The notes: generated from the sequence alone by a model not told the origin. A stretch of 31,238 bases of DNA from Nemertoderma westbladi (GCA_032718475.1 JAUCBJ010001407.1:1-31238), one strand, 5' to 3'. Counted from the first letter of the stretch, positions 19,716 through 27,455 are shown. Numbers and translations: made by a program.

Positions 19716-20310
19716 ATGTCTTTAAAATTAAACTCTGTTACAGTATCTGTTCAACATTTAGTTGACCTGCTTTACGAGTTTGATGAAAATGGAAGGGTTT
19801 CCTACTGTGATCTCTTTGATGTAACCGCTCCGTTTAGATTCTTTTGTGGATTGACGAGTTATACATTGCACAAAATGAAACGGATTCTGGGTGAAACACT
19901 TGTGAACCAATTTACCGCTGATGTGAAAGGTGAAACCAGGACGAAGATTGTGTTCTATCGCATAAGAAAAATATTTAGGTGGAATGGACAAAATATGCAG
20001 CTAAAGCAACCGACATTGAGATTGAGCACCTGCAATATTAATGCACTGGGTGCAAAATATCGTTTGAACGACTAGGTTACTAGGTTACCACCACACAGGA
20101 GTTTTGTTGGTTGAAAACTCAGGAGCAACACTAATTATGGAAATTGAAAAGGAGTCATTGCCCAAATTTAAATGGGGAAGTTGTGGAATGGGATAGTGCA
20201 CTGATCGCCTGCACATGATGGGATGTATACCGATTCCTCTATCCCCCAGTTCTACTGAAAGACTAACAGCAGACGATATAATGTCTATAGAAGATAATTC
20301 TTATTTTTAA
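19716..20310 (+). pseudogene. decayed coding region spread over three frames, function unknown
   Basis: Coding-like peptide passes through all three frames. Frame 1 starts at ATG 19716 (MSLKLNSVTVSVQHLVDLLY ... KIVFYRIRKIFRW). A shift near 19980 leads to WTKYAAKATDIEIEHLQY, ending in TAA at 20039. A third frame from about 20098 reads GVLLVENSGATLIMEIEKES, then KFKWGSCGMG, a TAG at 20194, and CTDRLHMMGCIPIPLSPSST to TAA 20308. Abrupt frame changes with sensible residues on both sides suggest an old gene with at least two indels and one nonsense change. No family was recognised. Its lengths and position beside inverted repeats favour a mobile-element origin. Confidence 0.4.
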
Positions 20311-20445
20311 ATTAATTTTTACTTGGGACTGTGCAAGTCACGCAAAGAACAGAACTACCGATATGAAGATTAGGCCTACTATAGTACTCCTAACACCAAT
20401 GCGATCGATGTTTTATTGTAATGCCACTAAATGACTTCCATCTCG

Positions 20446-20569
20446 TTAGAAATCTGTGCCAGGATCTACCAATTTAACGATGGGCGTTGGGTCATACTCC
20501 GGCCTGTGTACACCCCCACCAGTCTTTTTACTAGCTTGATTGTTCCTGTTTTTCTTGTTGTTTTGTGTT
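20446..20569 (-). pseudogene. terminal-exon-like segment with KKTGGG motif
   Basis: On the minus strand, acceptor-like TTACATTCTAG is followed in phase by 40 codons and TAA at 20446-20448. The peptide starts TQNNKKNRNNQASKKTGGGV and ends HRPEYDPTPIVKLVDPGTDF. The basic stretch followed by KTGGG resembles the linker of Myb/SANT-like DNA-binding proteins encoded by some DNA transposons and their domesticated derivatives; this is inference. No upstream exon was identified on the minus strand within the following kilobase. Confidence 0.35.
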
Positions 20570-20781
20570 CTAGAATGTAATTTTCGCTCAAATAAGTTTT
20601 CAATTTTTTGCTAGCTAGTAATTTAAGAGTTTTATGCTAGCTATTAATTTTGAATTTTTTTTCTTGATTTTGTGAAATACGCCATTTAATATGCTGGTAA
20701 TTAATAGTGTTACAATTGCATGATTGTATTGTTTGTGGGTGAATATTTGATAGTGCGTGAGTGTTTGGTTAGGTTTGTGTC
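20570..20781. other. non-coding AT-rich gap
   Basis: TAGCTAG- and TTAATTTT-rich sequence. The 85-aa minus frame at 20615-20872 is low-complexity and unsupported. Confidence 0.4.
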
Positions 20782-20880
20782 GCAGGCAACCTAAGTAGTT
20801 GCCTGCATATCTTAGAAGTTGCCTGCGTATTTCAAAGGCAACCTGAAAAGTTCCCTGCTTATTTCGCGGCAACCTGAAAA
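20782..20880. repeat. cluster of short inverted and direct repeats
   Basis: GCAGGCAAC pairs with GTTGCCTGC (20782-20806, 7-base loop). GGCAACCTGAAAAGT then recurs at 20837 and 20868 (31-bp period), each preceded by a TTATTTC/GTATTTC block. The cluster ends exactly where the scrambled LINE begins, so it may be the insertion target or filler DNA. Confidence 0.7.
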
Positions 20881-21107
20881 GTCAGGTGAGGACCTTCGAA
20901 TATGTAAGGGAAAGGCATGGGCAGCCTTGAATAGGCTTTCCAGGATTTGGAAGTCACCGAGAATTAATCAGAAACTTAAGGTCCGATTATTTAGAGCAGC
21001 AGTAGTTCCAGTACTCCTCTATGGTAGTCCATGCTGGGCTCTAACTTCTGAGGACACCAAATCTCTGGATGGCACATTCACAAGAATGCTACGCTGGGTT
21101 CATTGTG
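20881..21107 (+). pseudogene. LINE fragment X: C-terminal RT segment, copy 2
   Basis: From GTCAGGTGAGGACCTTCGAA this matches 1431-1657 of the first LINE with only a handful of differences (for example CGTAAGGG becomes TGTAAGGG). It encodes EDLRICKGKAWAALNRLSRI and later LLYGSPCWALTSED. It stops at GGGTTCATTGTG, where the sequence turns back on itself. Confidence 0.85.
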
Positions 21108-21138
21108 CATGAAACAATAAACCCGGCGTAGCATTCTT
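21082..21138. repeat. 25-bp fold-back at a LINE rearrangement junction
   Basis: The end of fragment X (21082-21106) is followed after 7 bases by its own reverse complement (21114-21138), matching at 23 of 25 positions. The inverted arm is a minus-strand copy of the same LINE stretch (about 1631-1655), so the hairpin was created during insertion or repair. Confidence 0.8.
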
Positions 21139-21518
21139 TCATTATATGGGATTCCTGATGAAATTATTGCAGCAATCAGATCAGTATACGATGGTTTGAC
21201 AACATTTGTGTCTACTGTTGACAGTGACACAGAACCATTTGAAGTGTTATGGGGCATCCTCCAGGGAGACACACTTGCACCATTCTTGTTCATAATTGTT
21301 GTTGACTATGTTCTACGCATGTCCTTAGATCATCATAATGATGATGGGGTGATGATAACTCCACCTACTGGCTCCAGAAGTCGAGGAAATCCTGCCAAGT
21401 ACCTAACTGATCTTTGCTGATGACTTAGGAGTACTCTCAGAATCACTAGAGGGAGCCCAACAGCTCCTCAGCTCATTAGAACATGCTGCTTCTAGTGTTG
21501 GTCGTTTTATTAATACTA
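21139..21518 (+). pseudogene. LINE fragment Y: RT palm segment, copy 2
   Basis: 21319-21518 matches 1096-1299 of the first LINE. 21139-21318 adds upstream RT sequence lost there, including an LQGDTLAPFLF box before YVLRMSLDHH. A 5-bp deletion relative to copy 1 destroys the FADD box (TDLDFADD becomes TDLC then stop at 21418-21420). In the intact gene this piece precedes fragment X, so the order of the two is reversed although both are on the plus strand. Confidence 0.85.
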
Positions 21519-21523
21519 CTTGT

Positions 21524-21863
21524 AATTTTCGTGCCGCACCGCACCCGAAAATAAGGTGCTAGACACAATGCAACGTCGTTGTGAATGTCACCATTGAACT
21601 CAGCATATTAAGGAAGTTTCTAATCGCAAAACCTGGTATTTAATATTTTCAAATAAAAATTTACTAGCACTTTTCGTGCTCCCAAAAATTACACAAGAAA
21701 TGGTCCAGTGAAATTATTATTTGCACCATTATTCTCAGCATATGCGAAAACGTCGGGTCTGATGTATTTTATGTAAACTTCATATTGCTTTATGAATTTG
21801 GAGGGGGGGTTCATATGAACCCCCTAATGGGGTAGGAAAATATGCCGGGACTGAGAGGGTTAA
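21524..21863. mobile_element. piggyBac-like non-autonomous element, truncated copy
   Basis: The right end reads GCCGGGACTGAGAGGG followed by TTAA (21860-21863). Reversed, this is TTAA-CCCTCTCAGTCCCGGC, close to the TTAA-CCCTATTAGTACCGGGC left end of the complete element at 25288. A palindrome of the form G-run-TTCATATGAA-C-run (21800-21824) corresponds to the terminal palindromes of that element. ACTTGTAATTTTCG and AGGTGCTAGACAC near 21522-21571 match its internal satellite unit. The left end is missing and abuts LINE fragment Y. Confidence 0.65.
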
Positions 21864-22290
21864 GTGATGCCCAGGAATCAGATTTAGCGAACTGTATGGA
21901 AAGCATGGCTGCAATGGGCAAATAAGAAAGCAAATTCACGGGATTGTTGAAACTTACTGTATGCTTGGAATGGGATAATGTATAAGCCTGGCACCTCTAC
22001 TATATGGTGTCCGGGAAGGGATTGGCTACAATTGTTCATGGCCCGGAATAAACTAAGCAGTAAAAAAACTAAAACAATGCAAGCAGGGGGAGTCAGTGCA
22101 ATAAAAAACCCTTTCATCATCAATGATTTTTACGATAAACTTGAAAATATTTTTCATACTAATTTAACATACTTCATACTAATAGTTGGAAATTCTGAGA
22201 TGATTACGGCTTTCCCATGGACCCAAATAATGTTGAAACAGTATCTCGAGTTGGTCAGAAAGTGGTTACTGTGGATACAGTATGTAACGA
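21860..22290 (+). pseudogene. pogo/jerky-like DNA transposase remnant (Tc1/mariner superfamily)
   Basis: Three frames together give a recognisable order. Frame 21860 reads LSDAQESDLANCMESMAAMG to a TAA. Frame 21978 reads CPGRDWLQLFMARNKLSSKK and then NPFIINDFYDKLENIF, the CENP-B/Tc5-type helix-turn-helix region and the linker to the DDE domain in pogo/jerky proteins. A third frame, from DDYGFP at about 22201, reads GFPMDPNNVETVSRVGQKVV, the block around the first catalytic Asp (normally WN.DE.GFP). At least two frameshifts and a stop make it non-functional. After about 22265 the frame continues for ~45 residues (to TAA 22418) without similarity I recognise. The TTAA of the adjacent piggyBac-like element overlaps the first codons (TTA AGT). 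Confidence 0.7.
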
Positions 22291-22439
22291 AGCGAAAGCG
22301 GAATTATCGTTGAGGATTAAGGAGCTCATGGAAGACTTACATGAGCCATTACATTCGAAATTTACCGAGTTAATAAAATTAGCTAAAAAAAAGGACAATT
22401 ATATTTCTGTCCTTAGGTAACTCATCTAAATATAATAGA

Positions 22440-22700
22440 TAGAGTGCTAAATAGATAGGGTGACATTAAATGCGAATAAAATAAATAAATAAAATTAAAA
22501 ATTAATTAAAAACACAAAAATAATATTCTTTATTGCATACAATAAATTTCATCACGATTTGTAATATAGGAATAATAGTGATCTTATTTCTATTGCCGGT
22601 ATATTACTGATCATTAATTTGTTTAAGAAATAATATAATTTATAATGGTAACGGATAAATACAAATATGTTAGAAATTAAATAATAGAAATGTTTTTAAT
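22440..22700. other. AT-rich non-coding gap
   Basis: AATAAAATAAATAAATAAAA-type low-complexity sequence. No feature was seen. Confidence 0.5.
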
Positions 22701-23406
22701 ATTCGGAGCTCAATAGGCAAATATATTTCGATTTATATTAAAATCATTATCAATCATCAATGATAAGCACTATAGGTAGGTTGTACAGTAATTATGTATG
22801 AAATTGTTTTAATTACTAGGTATTTCTTGCAAACTGCGATATTCTAACTGTACCGTACATTATACAACATCTGTATAGGCTGACTAATAATTGAAATAAT
22901 GGTAAACACTATGCACTGACTGAAATGACACAACTCTAATTCTTACAGACACCCTAAAAAGTACAATTAAACGAAACAAACAAAGCTTGTTTGTGCTATT
23001 ATTTATTGTGTAGTTGTGCTGTGTCATTGAATAGTTAATTGTATTTGTACTGTATGTATACTGTATATGTCTGCTCCACATTATATCTTTCGTTTTTTGG
23101 TTATTTAAATATTGTGTTATTATTGGTTTATTTCGTTTAATTGTACTTTTTAGGGTGTCTGTAAGAATTAGAGTTGTGTCATTTCAGTCAGTGCATAGTG
23201 TTTACCATTATTTCAATTATTAGTCAGCCTATACAGATGTTGTATAATGTACGGTACAGTTAGAATATCGCAGTTTGCAAGAAATACCTAGTAATTAAAA
23301 CAATTTCATACATAATTACTGTATAGCCTACCTATAGTGCTTATCATTGATGATTGATAATGATTTTAATATAAATCGAAATATATTTGCCTATTGAGCT
23401 CCGAAT
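22701..23406. repeat. near-perfect inverted repeat, 276-bp arms, 154-bp spacer
   Basis: 22701-22976 (starting ATTCGGAGCTCAATAGGCAA) is the reverse complement of 23131-23406 (ending TTGCCTATTGAGCTCCGAAT). By eye only a few positions differ, for example TTGTAC against CTATAC after GGTAGG. Both arms have the same length and stop abruptly at both ends. The spacer is unrelated AT-rich DNA. This may be a fold-back transposon, a recent inverted duplication or a library/assembly chimera. The 65-aa minus frame at 22884-23081 is not a gene. Confidence 0.92.
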
Positions 23407-23959
23407 AATTTATAATATATCTATAATAAATAATCTATAATATAATTTGGTGGGTTAAGGCCCCATATTCAATAAAAGGAAAGAAAGCGCCTCTCTCTGA
23501 ACAGGTACACTATCATGGGGACTGGGAACTTGCCAGTGTTTGCTATTGACTGCATAACATATACGATTGTAACAGATACAAGTTGTAGCTAGAAACCCTT
23601 CCCAGTAAGGTACAATTAGCTTTAACTTAGCTTTAACTCCCCTTGGAAATTATAAACGCGATTTGTGTTTAATATAATGTGTGTAAAATATCGTCCCGAG
23701 ACAGTCCAGAGACAGAGACGTCCTTATGACCGCAGCCATAGCCCAACCCTCGACATTGTACTTCTCAACACAACAACAGCCCGATCCAACAGATCTTTCC
23801 GATGGTTGCAGAGACTGCCGCCACAAGTGGGACTAACCACTTGTGGCAATAGTATGGTTGCCTTTTCTGGCAGAGCACGGAAATAACGAAGTTGTACTTT
23901 CCTTTGAGTGATTAGTTGGCTTAAATATGATGTCGCATTCCATAGCGAAATATTCATTC
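23407..23959. other. non-coding stretch with a perfect hairpin
   Basis: GCCACAAGTGG (23820-23830) and CCACTTGTGGC (23837-23847) form a perfect 11-bp stem with a 6-base loop. The 73-aa plus frame (23665-23886) and the 152-aa minus frame (23724-24182) overlap each other, and the latter also runs through the hammerhead-like sequence. Neither is supported as a gene. Confidence 0.5.
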
Positions 23960-24035
23960 GGTGTTGTAGCTCAGTATACTCACCCGGCTGATGATAACCA
24001 GAAGTTTGAAACCTAGGTACCGGGTACGAGACCCA
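23960..24035 (+). ncRNA. hammerhead-ribozyme-like self-cleaving RNA motif, with tRNA-like promoter boxes
   Basis: The plus strand carries both conserved core boxes in order: CTGATGA (23988-23994) and GAAA (24008-24011). Stem I is ACCCGG (23982-23987) with CCGGGT (24020-24025), six perfect pairs, extended by CTC (23979-23981) with GAG (24028-24030) across an AC bulge. Stem II is AAC (23996-23998) with GTT (24004-24006) around a CAGAA loop. Stem III is ACC (24011-24013) with GGT (24016-24018) around a 2-base loop. The next base is A, giving the triplet GUA, an allowed NUH site, so cleavage is predicted between 24019 and 24020. One weakness is a U-U at the core end of stem II where G-C is usual. 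Very short stem III is known from retroelement-borne hammerheads of the Penelope type. TAGCTCAGT (23967-23975) and GGTACGAGACC also resemble tRNA A and B boxes, so a tRNA-derived SINE head is the main alternative; both could be true. Confidence 0.65.
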
Positions 24036-24117
24036 ATATAGCCGGTTGATATTTTTCCCTATGGAGAGCATTATTGTATTGTCTTGTTTACATTGTATAT
24101 TTATATTTTTGTTATAG

Positions 24118-25287
24118 AATGGCAGCAATAATCGGCGAGGACAGGAGTAGAGGATTGTTTCCTGGAATGTCGAGTCGTGCACGTTTTAAATGGATTAAAA
24201 TCAAAGAAATTGAATAAATCTACGGCTGCAAAAGCAGCTAAAAAGGCTAGACCTAATTATAACACAATGGTGTATTTCTTGTAAGTATTTAATATTCATT
24301 ACGTTATTAGTTTTATGTTTTTTTCTGTAATTTTTCGCTAGTAAGATTCGTAGTAAGTCATTGAAGGAGATACTTCATGTGTTGGTAGTCCAGGGTATTT
24401 GTGAGATTTCCCGTTTCCTCGGAGTTATGCATGTTTCTTTTCATTTTGTCTTTTTTCTTACTCTCAATGTAGTGATGAAATGTAGATGAAATATACTGTA
24501 TGGAAGTTGTACATATTCCATTTTTTATTATTATCAATATTTCTAATTGGAGTAATAGTTATGGAAATTAAAAGTAATTTTTATATGCTAATCTGTAAGT
24601 GTATTCTATTTTGCAATATTTAAAATCGATGGATTTTTTTTAAATCGAAGTTTTTTTTAATTGAAGTTTACAAATGTTTTAGAACTGCAGTGATATTTTT
24701 TGATATAATAATCTTTAATAAATTTATGTAGCGTAGGTGTGTTGGCTTTTGCTAATTAATTTATCGAAATATGTTATGCTCTAACGCAGCAGTTTTTCCT
24801 TTTGTGAGGCTTTATTTTATTTCAAATTATTTTGTTTTATTTTTGATGAGATACCTAAATAATACGCATCATATCTTGATAGTTTTTTATTTTTTATAAA
24901 TAGAAGTTACTTTTTTTGGAAAGACTCTTAATTTGAAAATTTTTAAATTTGCATACGTGTGTTTCTAAGTTATTTTTGTAATTTATATTTTTTTATTTAT
25001 CATATCACGTATATTATTTGTGGAATTTCTTATATGGTCATGTACTTTTGAAAAATATATTTTATTTTAAATAAATTTTTTTCAGAGATTTGACATCATT
25101 TGTTTATGTTTATTGTTATAAATCATGGCAACGAGCAGAGTCGCAATTTATTTCAACCCAATGTGGGTGTGGGAACTACGATCCGATTGTACGAGCCTGC
25201 ATTTAGAGGCGATACCTCCCACAAACTACTGATATTAGTAGTGGTTATGAAGCCTGTCCGTATTATTATGACCATGCAACCTTTTCC
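24118..25287 (+). pseudogene. possible two-exon gene remnant, function unknown
   Basis: An exon-like island 24118-24280 follows acceptor-like TTTTTGTTATAG and ends at donor-like CTT|GTAAGT. A second, 25086-25287, follows TAAATTTTTTTCAG. If 24281-25085 is removed the phases match (two bases plus one). The joined frame reads about 40 residues before the junction (ending RPNYNTMVYF) and continues DLTSFVYVYCYKSWQRAESQ and CGCGNYDPIVRACI to TAG at 25210-25212, with further coding-like sequence beyond. In exon 1 the upstream ATG frame (24119, MAAIIGEDRSRGLFPG...) ends at TAA 24215-24217, one base out of step with the frame that splices, so either a frameshift or a different start is involved. No family was recognised. 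The second exon is cut off by the piggyBac-like element at 25288. Confidence 0.3.
24281..25085 (+). other. T-rich putative intron
   Basis: GTAAGT at the 5' edge, TTTTTTTCAG at the 3' edge and strong T-richness throughout. No open frame or repeat was recognised. It is called an intron only on the basis of its edges and the matching phases of the flanking islands. Confidence 0.35.
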
Positions 25288-26846
25288 TTAACCCTATTAG
25301 TACCGGGCTATAAAATGTTGTACAAATACCGGGAGGGGGTCATATTGACCCCCCCCTCTAAAATCTACAAATATTTACGAAAACGTCTGATTTTTTGTTT
25401 GTACGTAGGTATCACTTGTCTGGATCCGACCGAAAAAAAAAATTTTCGAAAAAATGTACTGGGGTGGTTATATTGCAGCACCAAAATTACAAGTAGTGCA
25501 CAATTTTCACCAAATTTGAAAGTTACATTTTCGGCTAATTATTTTTCAATACAGGTTTTCTGGGGTGTAAAATACATTGGAAAATATTAAAAAATGATAT
25601 GATTACTATAAATGGCTGTTTAGTCCTCTCTGCGTAGGAAAAAAATGAAAAAAACAAGTAACCAGCACTTTTCAGTTAGAACACAAAATTTTTAATTCAC
25701 TTATACGATGCTATAAATTCACATTTTCAGGTTTTCGAGGGCGCTGATTCTAATGGAATACATTTCTAATATGCTAGATCATTGCTACTTGTATTTTTCG
25801 GCGTAATTTGGCAAATTTTGGTGCTAGCACCAAATTTCGTACCCATCACCAAAAAGTACAAGTTTGCAATGTCCAGTGCAGTTTTTATTGATTCCATCGG
25901 ATTCAGGACCCTCATAAACCCGTATAACGCAAGAAACAAGGTGATACTATCTACTTATCAATTTGCATATTTTCCAAAATTTGGTGCTGGCACAACAATT
26001 TTCACCCACCGGCGAAAAATACAAGTTTGACAACTCTTATGAAATTTTTACTGATTCCATTGAATTCAGAACCATCACAAACCTGTATAACGCAAGAAAC
26101 AAGGTGACACAATCAATTGATATATTTGATGGTTTTCAAAATTTGGTGCTAGCACCACATTTTGCACCCACATCCGAAAAATACAAGTTTGAGATGTCTA
26201 GTTCGATAATTATATTTTCCATTGAATTCAGAACAGCCATAAACCTCTAAAACGCAAGAAATAAATTCTCACAAGCAATTTTATCTATTGAATGGATTTT
26301 CAAAATTTTGTGCTAGCACCAAAATTTGCACACAGCACCGAAAAATACAAGTTTGATACGCTTGGTGCAACTCGTATATATTTCTTCGAATCCAGAAACC
26401 CAAAAAACCCCAATTGCGTAAAAAACAAGTTTCAAACGATCAATTTACAAAATTGACTTATTTCAAAATTTGGTGCTGGCACCAAAATTTGGCACCCACC
26501 GAAAAAAACAAGTTTAAAATTTCTAAATCAATTTATATGAATTCCATCAAATTTCTAACACCAAAATACCCGTGTAAATAAAAAATAGAGATGTTACAAT
26601 TCATATTTAATGAAATGTAATTTTCAAAAAACGTCTCAAAAAAAGTGCCAAAAGTAGGGTTAAAATATGGCGCTATAACTCGAAAAGTACCCAATATTTT
26701 TGAAAACGGTTTTCACTACTAGGAAGACAATAGATTTTTAGGAAAAGTCATAAAATTTCAGATTCCCAACTGCGTTTGTTTCAGAATTATAATAAAAAAA
26801 CCACGGGAGGGGTCATATTGACCCCCCCCGGGTTTAATAGGGTTAA
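25288..26846. mobile_element. complete non-autonomous piggyBac-like element with internal satellite
   Basis: It is bounded by TTAA at 25288-25291 and 26843-26846. Just inside are inverted ends: CCCTATTAGTACCGGGC on the left, and CCCTATTAAACCCGGGG on the right when reversed. TTAA targets with C-run termini are the hallmark of piggyBac elements. Inside each end is a near-palindrome of the form GGGGTCATATTGACCCC (left near 25335, right near 26815) that could form a strong hairpin. The interior has no transposase and is largely a ~163-bp tandem repeat. The small frames at 25315-26250 are by-products. A related truncated copy lies at 21524-21863. Confidence 0.78.
25740..26535. repeat. ~163-bp tandem satellite inside the piggyBac-like element, about 5 units
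   Basis: The self-complementary core (T)GGTGCT(A/G)GCACCA recurs at 25820, 25983, 26145, 26309 and 26472, at spacings of 163, 162, 164 and 163 bp. Units share GAAAAATACAAGTTT, GATTCCAT(T/C)(G/A)GA(A/T)TTCAG and AACGCAAGAAACAAGGTG blocks. Divergence grows towards the right. The 162-164-bp period is in the range of nucleosome-scale satellites. Confidence 0.88.
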
Positions 26847-27094
26847 GTACCTATAACCGCTTTGGTATTTGGAAAAGATGACACCCTTTAGTGTCCATGT
26901 CGAACACTTAGTATTGCGAGGTGTAAGTTCAGTTAATTGTTGTACATTTCAATTTTAACTACATTATTAAAATATAAATTATTTTTATATTTATTTAATA
27001 ACCATACTAATTACTATATAATTATAACTATATAATATTTAATATAAATTTTTATTAAAATTTTCAAGAAATTATTATTTCTACTATATTAAAT
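26847..27094. other. AT-rich non-coding gap
   Basis: TATAATTATAACTATATAAT-type sequence. Nothing recognisable. Confidence 0.5.
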
Positions 27095-27133
27095 TATTAT
27101 AATATAATATTAATCTAATATTATATTATAATA
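27095..27133. repeat. perfect AT palindrome (18-bp arms, 3-base loop)
   Basis: 27095-27112 is the exact reverse complement of 27116-27133 and is made only of A and T. It would extrude readily as a cruciform. Confidence 0.85.
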
Positions 27134-27209
27134 GCTATTATATCTACATTCTGACATTGTATACCATATTATTCAGTAACTATTAACAACATCGGAAGAA
27201 CTATAACAA

Positions 27210-27280
27210 CTCTTTTCACTCACACGGCGGGGATGCGTACATAAACCCAAACTGGTCGGGATCCTCCGATCCCGTCACAC
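27210..27280. repeat. repeated ~75-bp module with terminal hairpin, copy 2
   Basis: This matches 1019-1095: CTCTTTTCAC, CACACGGCGGGGATGCGTA, then CGGGATC(27257-27263)/GATCCCG(27268-27274) as a 7-bp hairpin, and GTCACAC at the right edge. The stem is shorter than in copy 1 but both sides changed together. To the right lies exon-like minus-strand sequence instead of the LINE. Confidence 0.55.
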
Positions 27281-27282
27281 AA

Positions 27283-27455
27283 AACATTCCAGAATATCTA
27301 ATTGCGAATAATGTAGGGCCAACCACTCCCTTTTGTTCAAATGTAGCTACAATGTCCTCGTCATTGATCTCATCAATGTTGAACTTATCTACTTCCATTT
27401 CGGGATTCGAGTCGGGAGGGGAATATGTTGGAGGATTTCCAACGGTGGATGTGCT
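27283..27455 (-). pseudogene. exon-like segment with acidic protein sequence, truncated by the module
   Basis: On the minus strand, acceptor-like GGATAGGTGTAG precedes an open frame reading STSTVGNPPTYSPPDSNPEM, then EVDKFNIDEINDEDIVATFE, and a third block ending PTLFAIRYSGMF at the edge of the 27210-27280 module. Composition and lack of low complexity favour real coding origin. No domain was recognised. After the module edge the frame runs on for another ~20 codons (to stop near 27216) through module sequence that is not part of the gene. Confidence 0.4.

Noticed and set aside
21151-21157. CTGATGA as a second hammerhead core
   Set aside because: It lies in LINE coding sequence (codons for P-D-E) with no GAAA box or pairing stems at the required spacing.
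23960-24040. Functional tRNA gene
   Set aside because: A- and B-box-like motifs exist, but the acceptor stem does not close and the anticodon arm is irregular. The hammerhead pairing explains the sequence better.
23724-24182. 152-aa minus-strand open frame
   Set aside because: It runs antisense through the hammerhead/tRNA-like element and an unrelated hairpin. No domain is visible and it crosses several element boundaries.
25100-26250. Small plus-strand frames of 63-95 aa
   Set aside because: The latter three are read-throughs of the satellite units and terminal sequence of the piggyBac-like element. The first is out of frame with the better exon-like reading of the same stretch.
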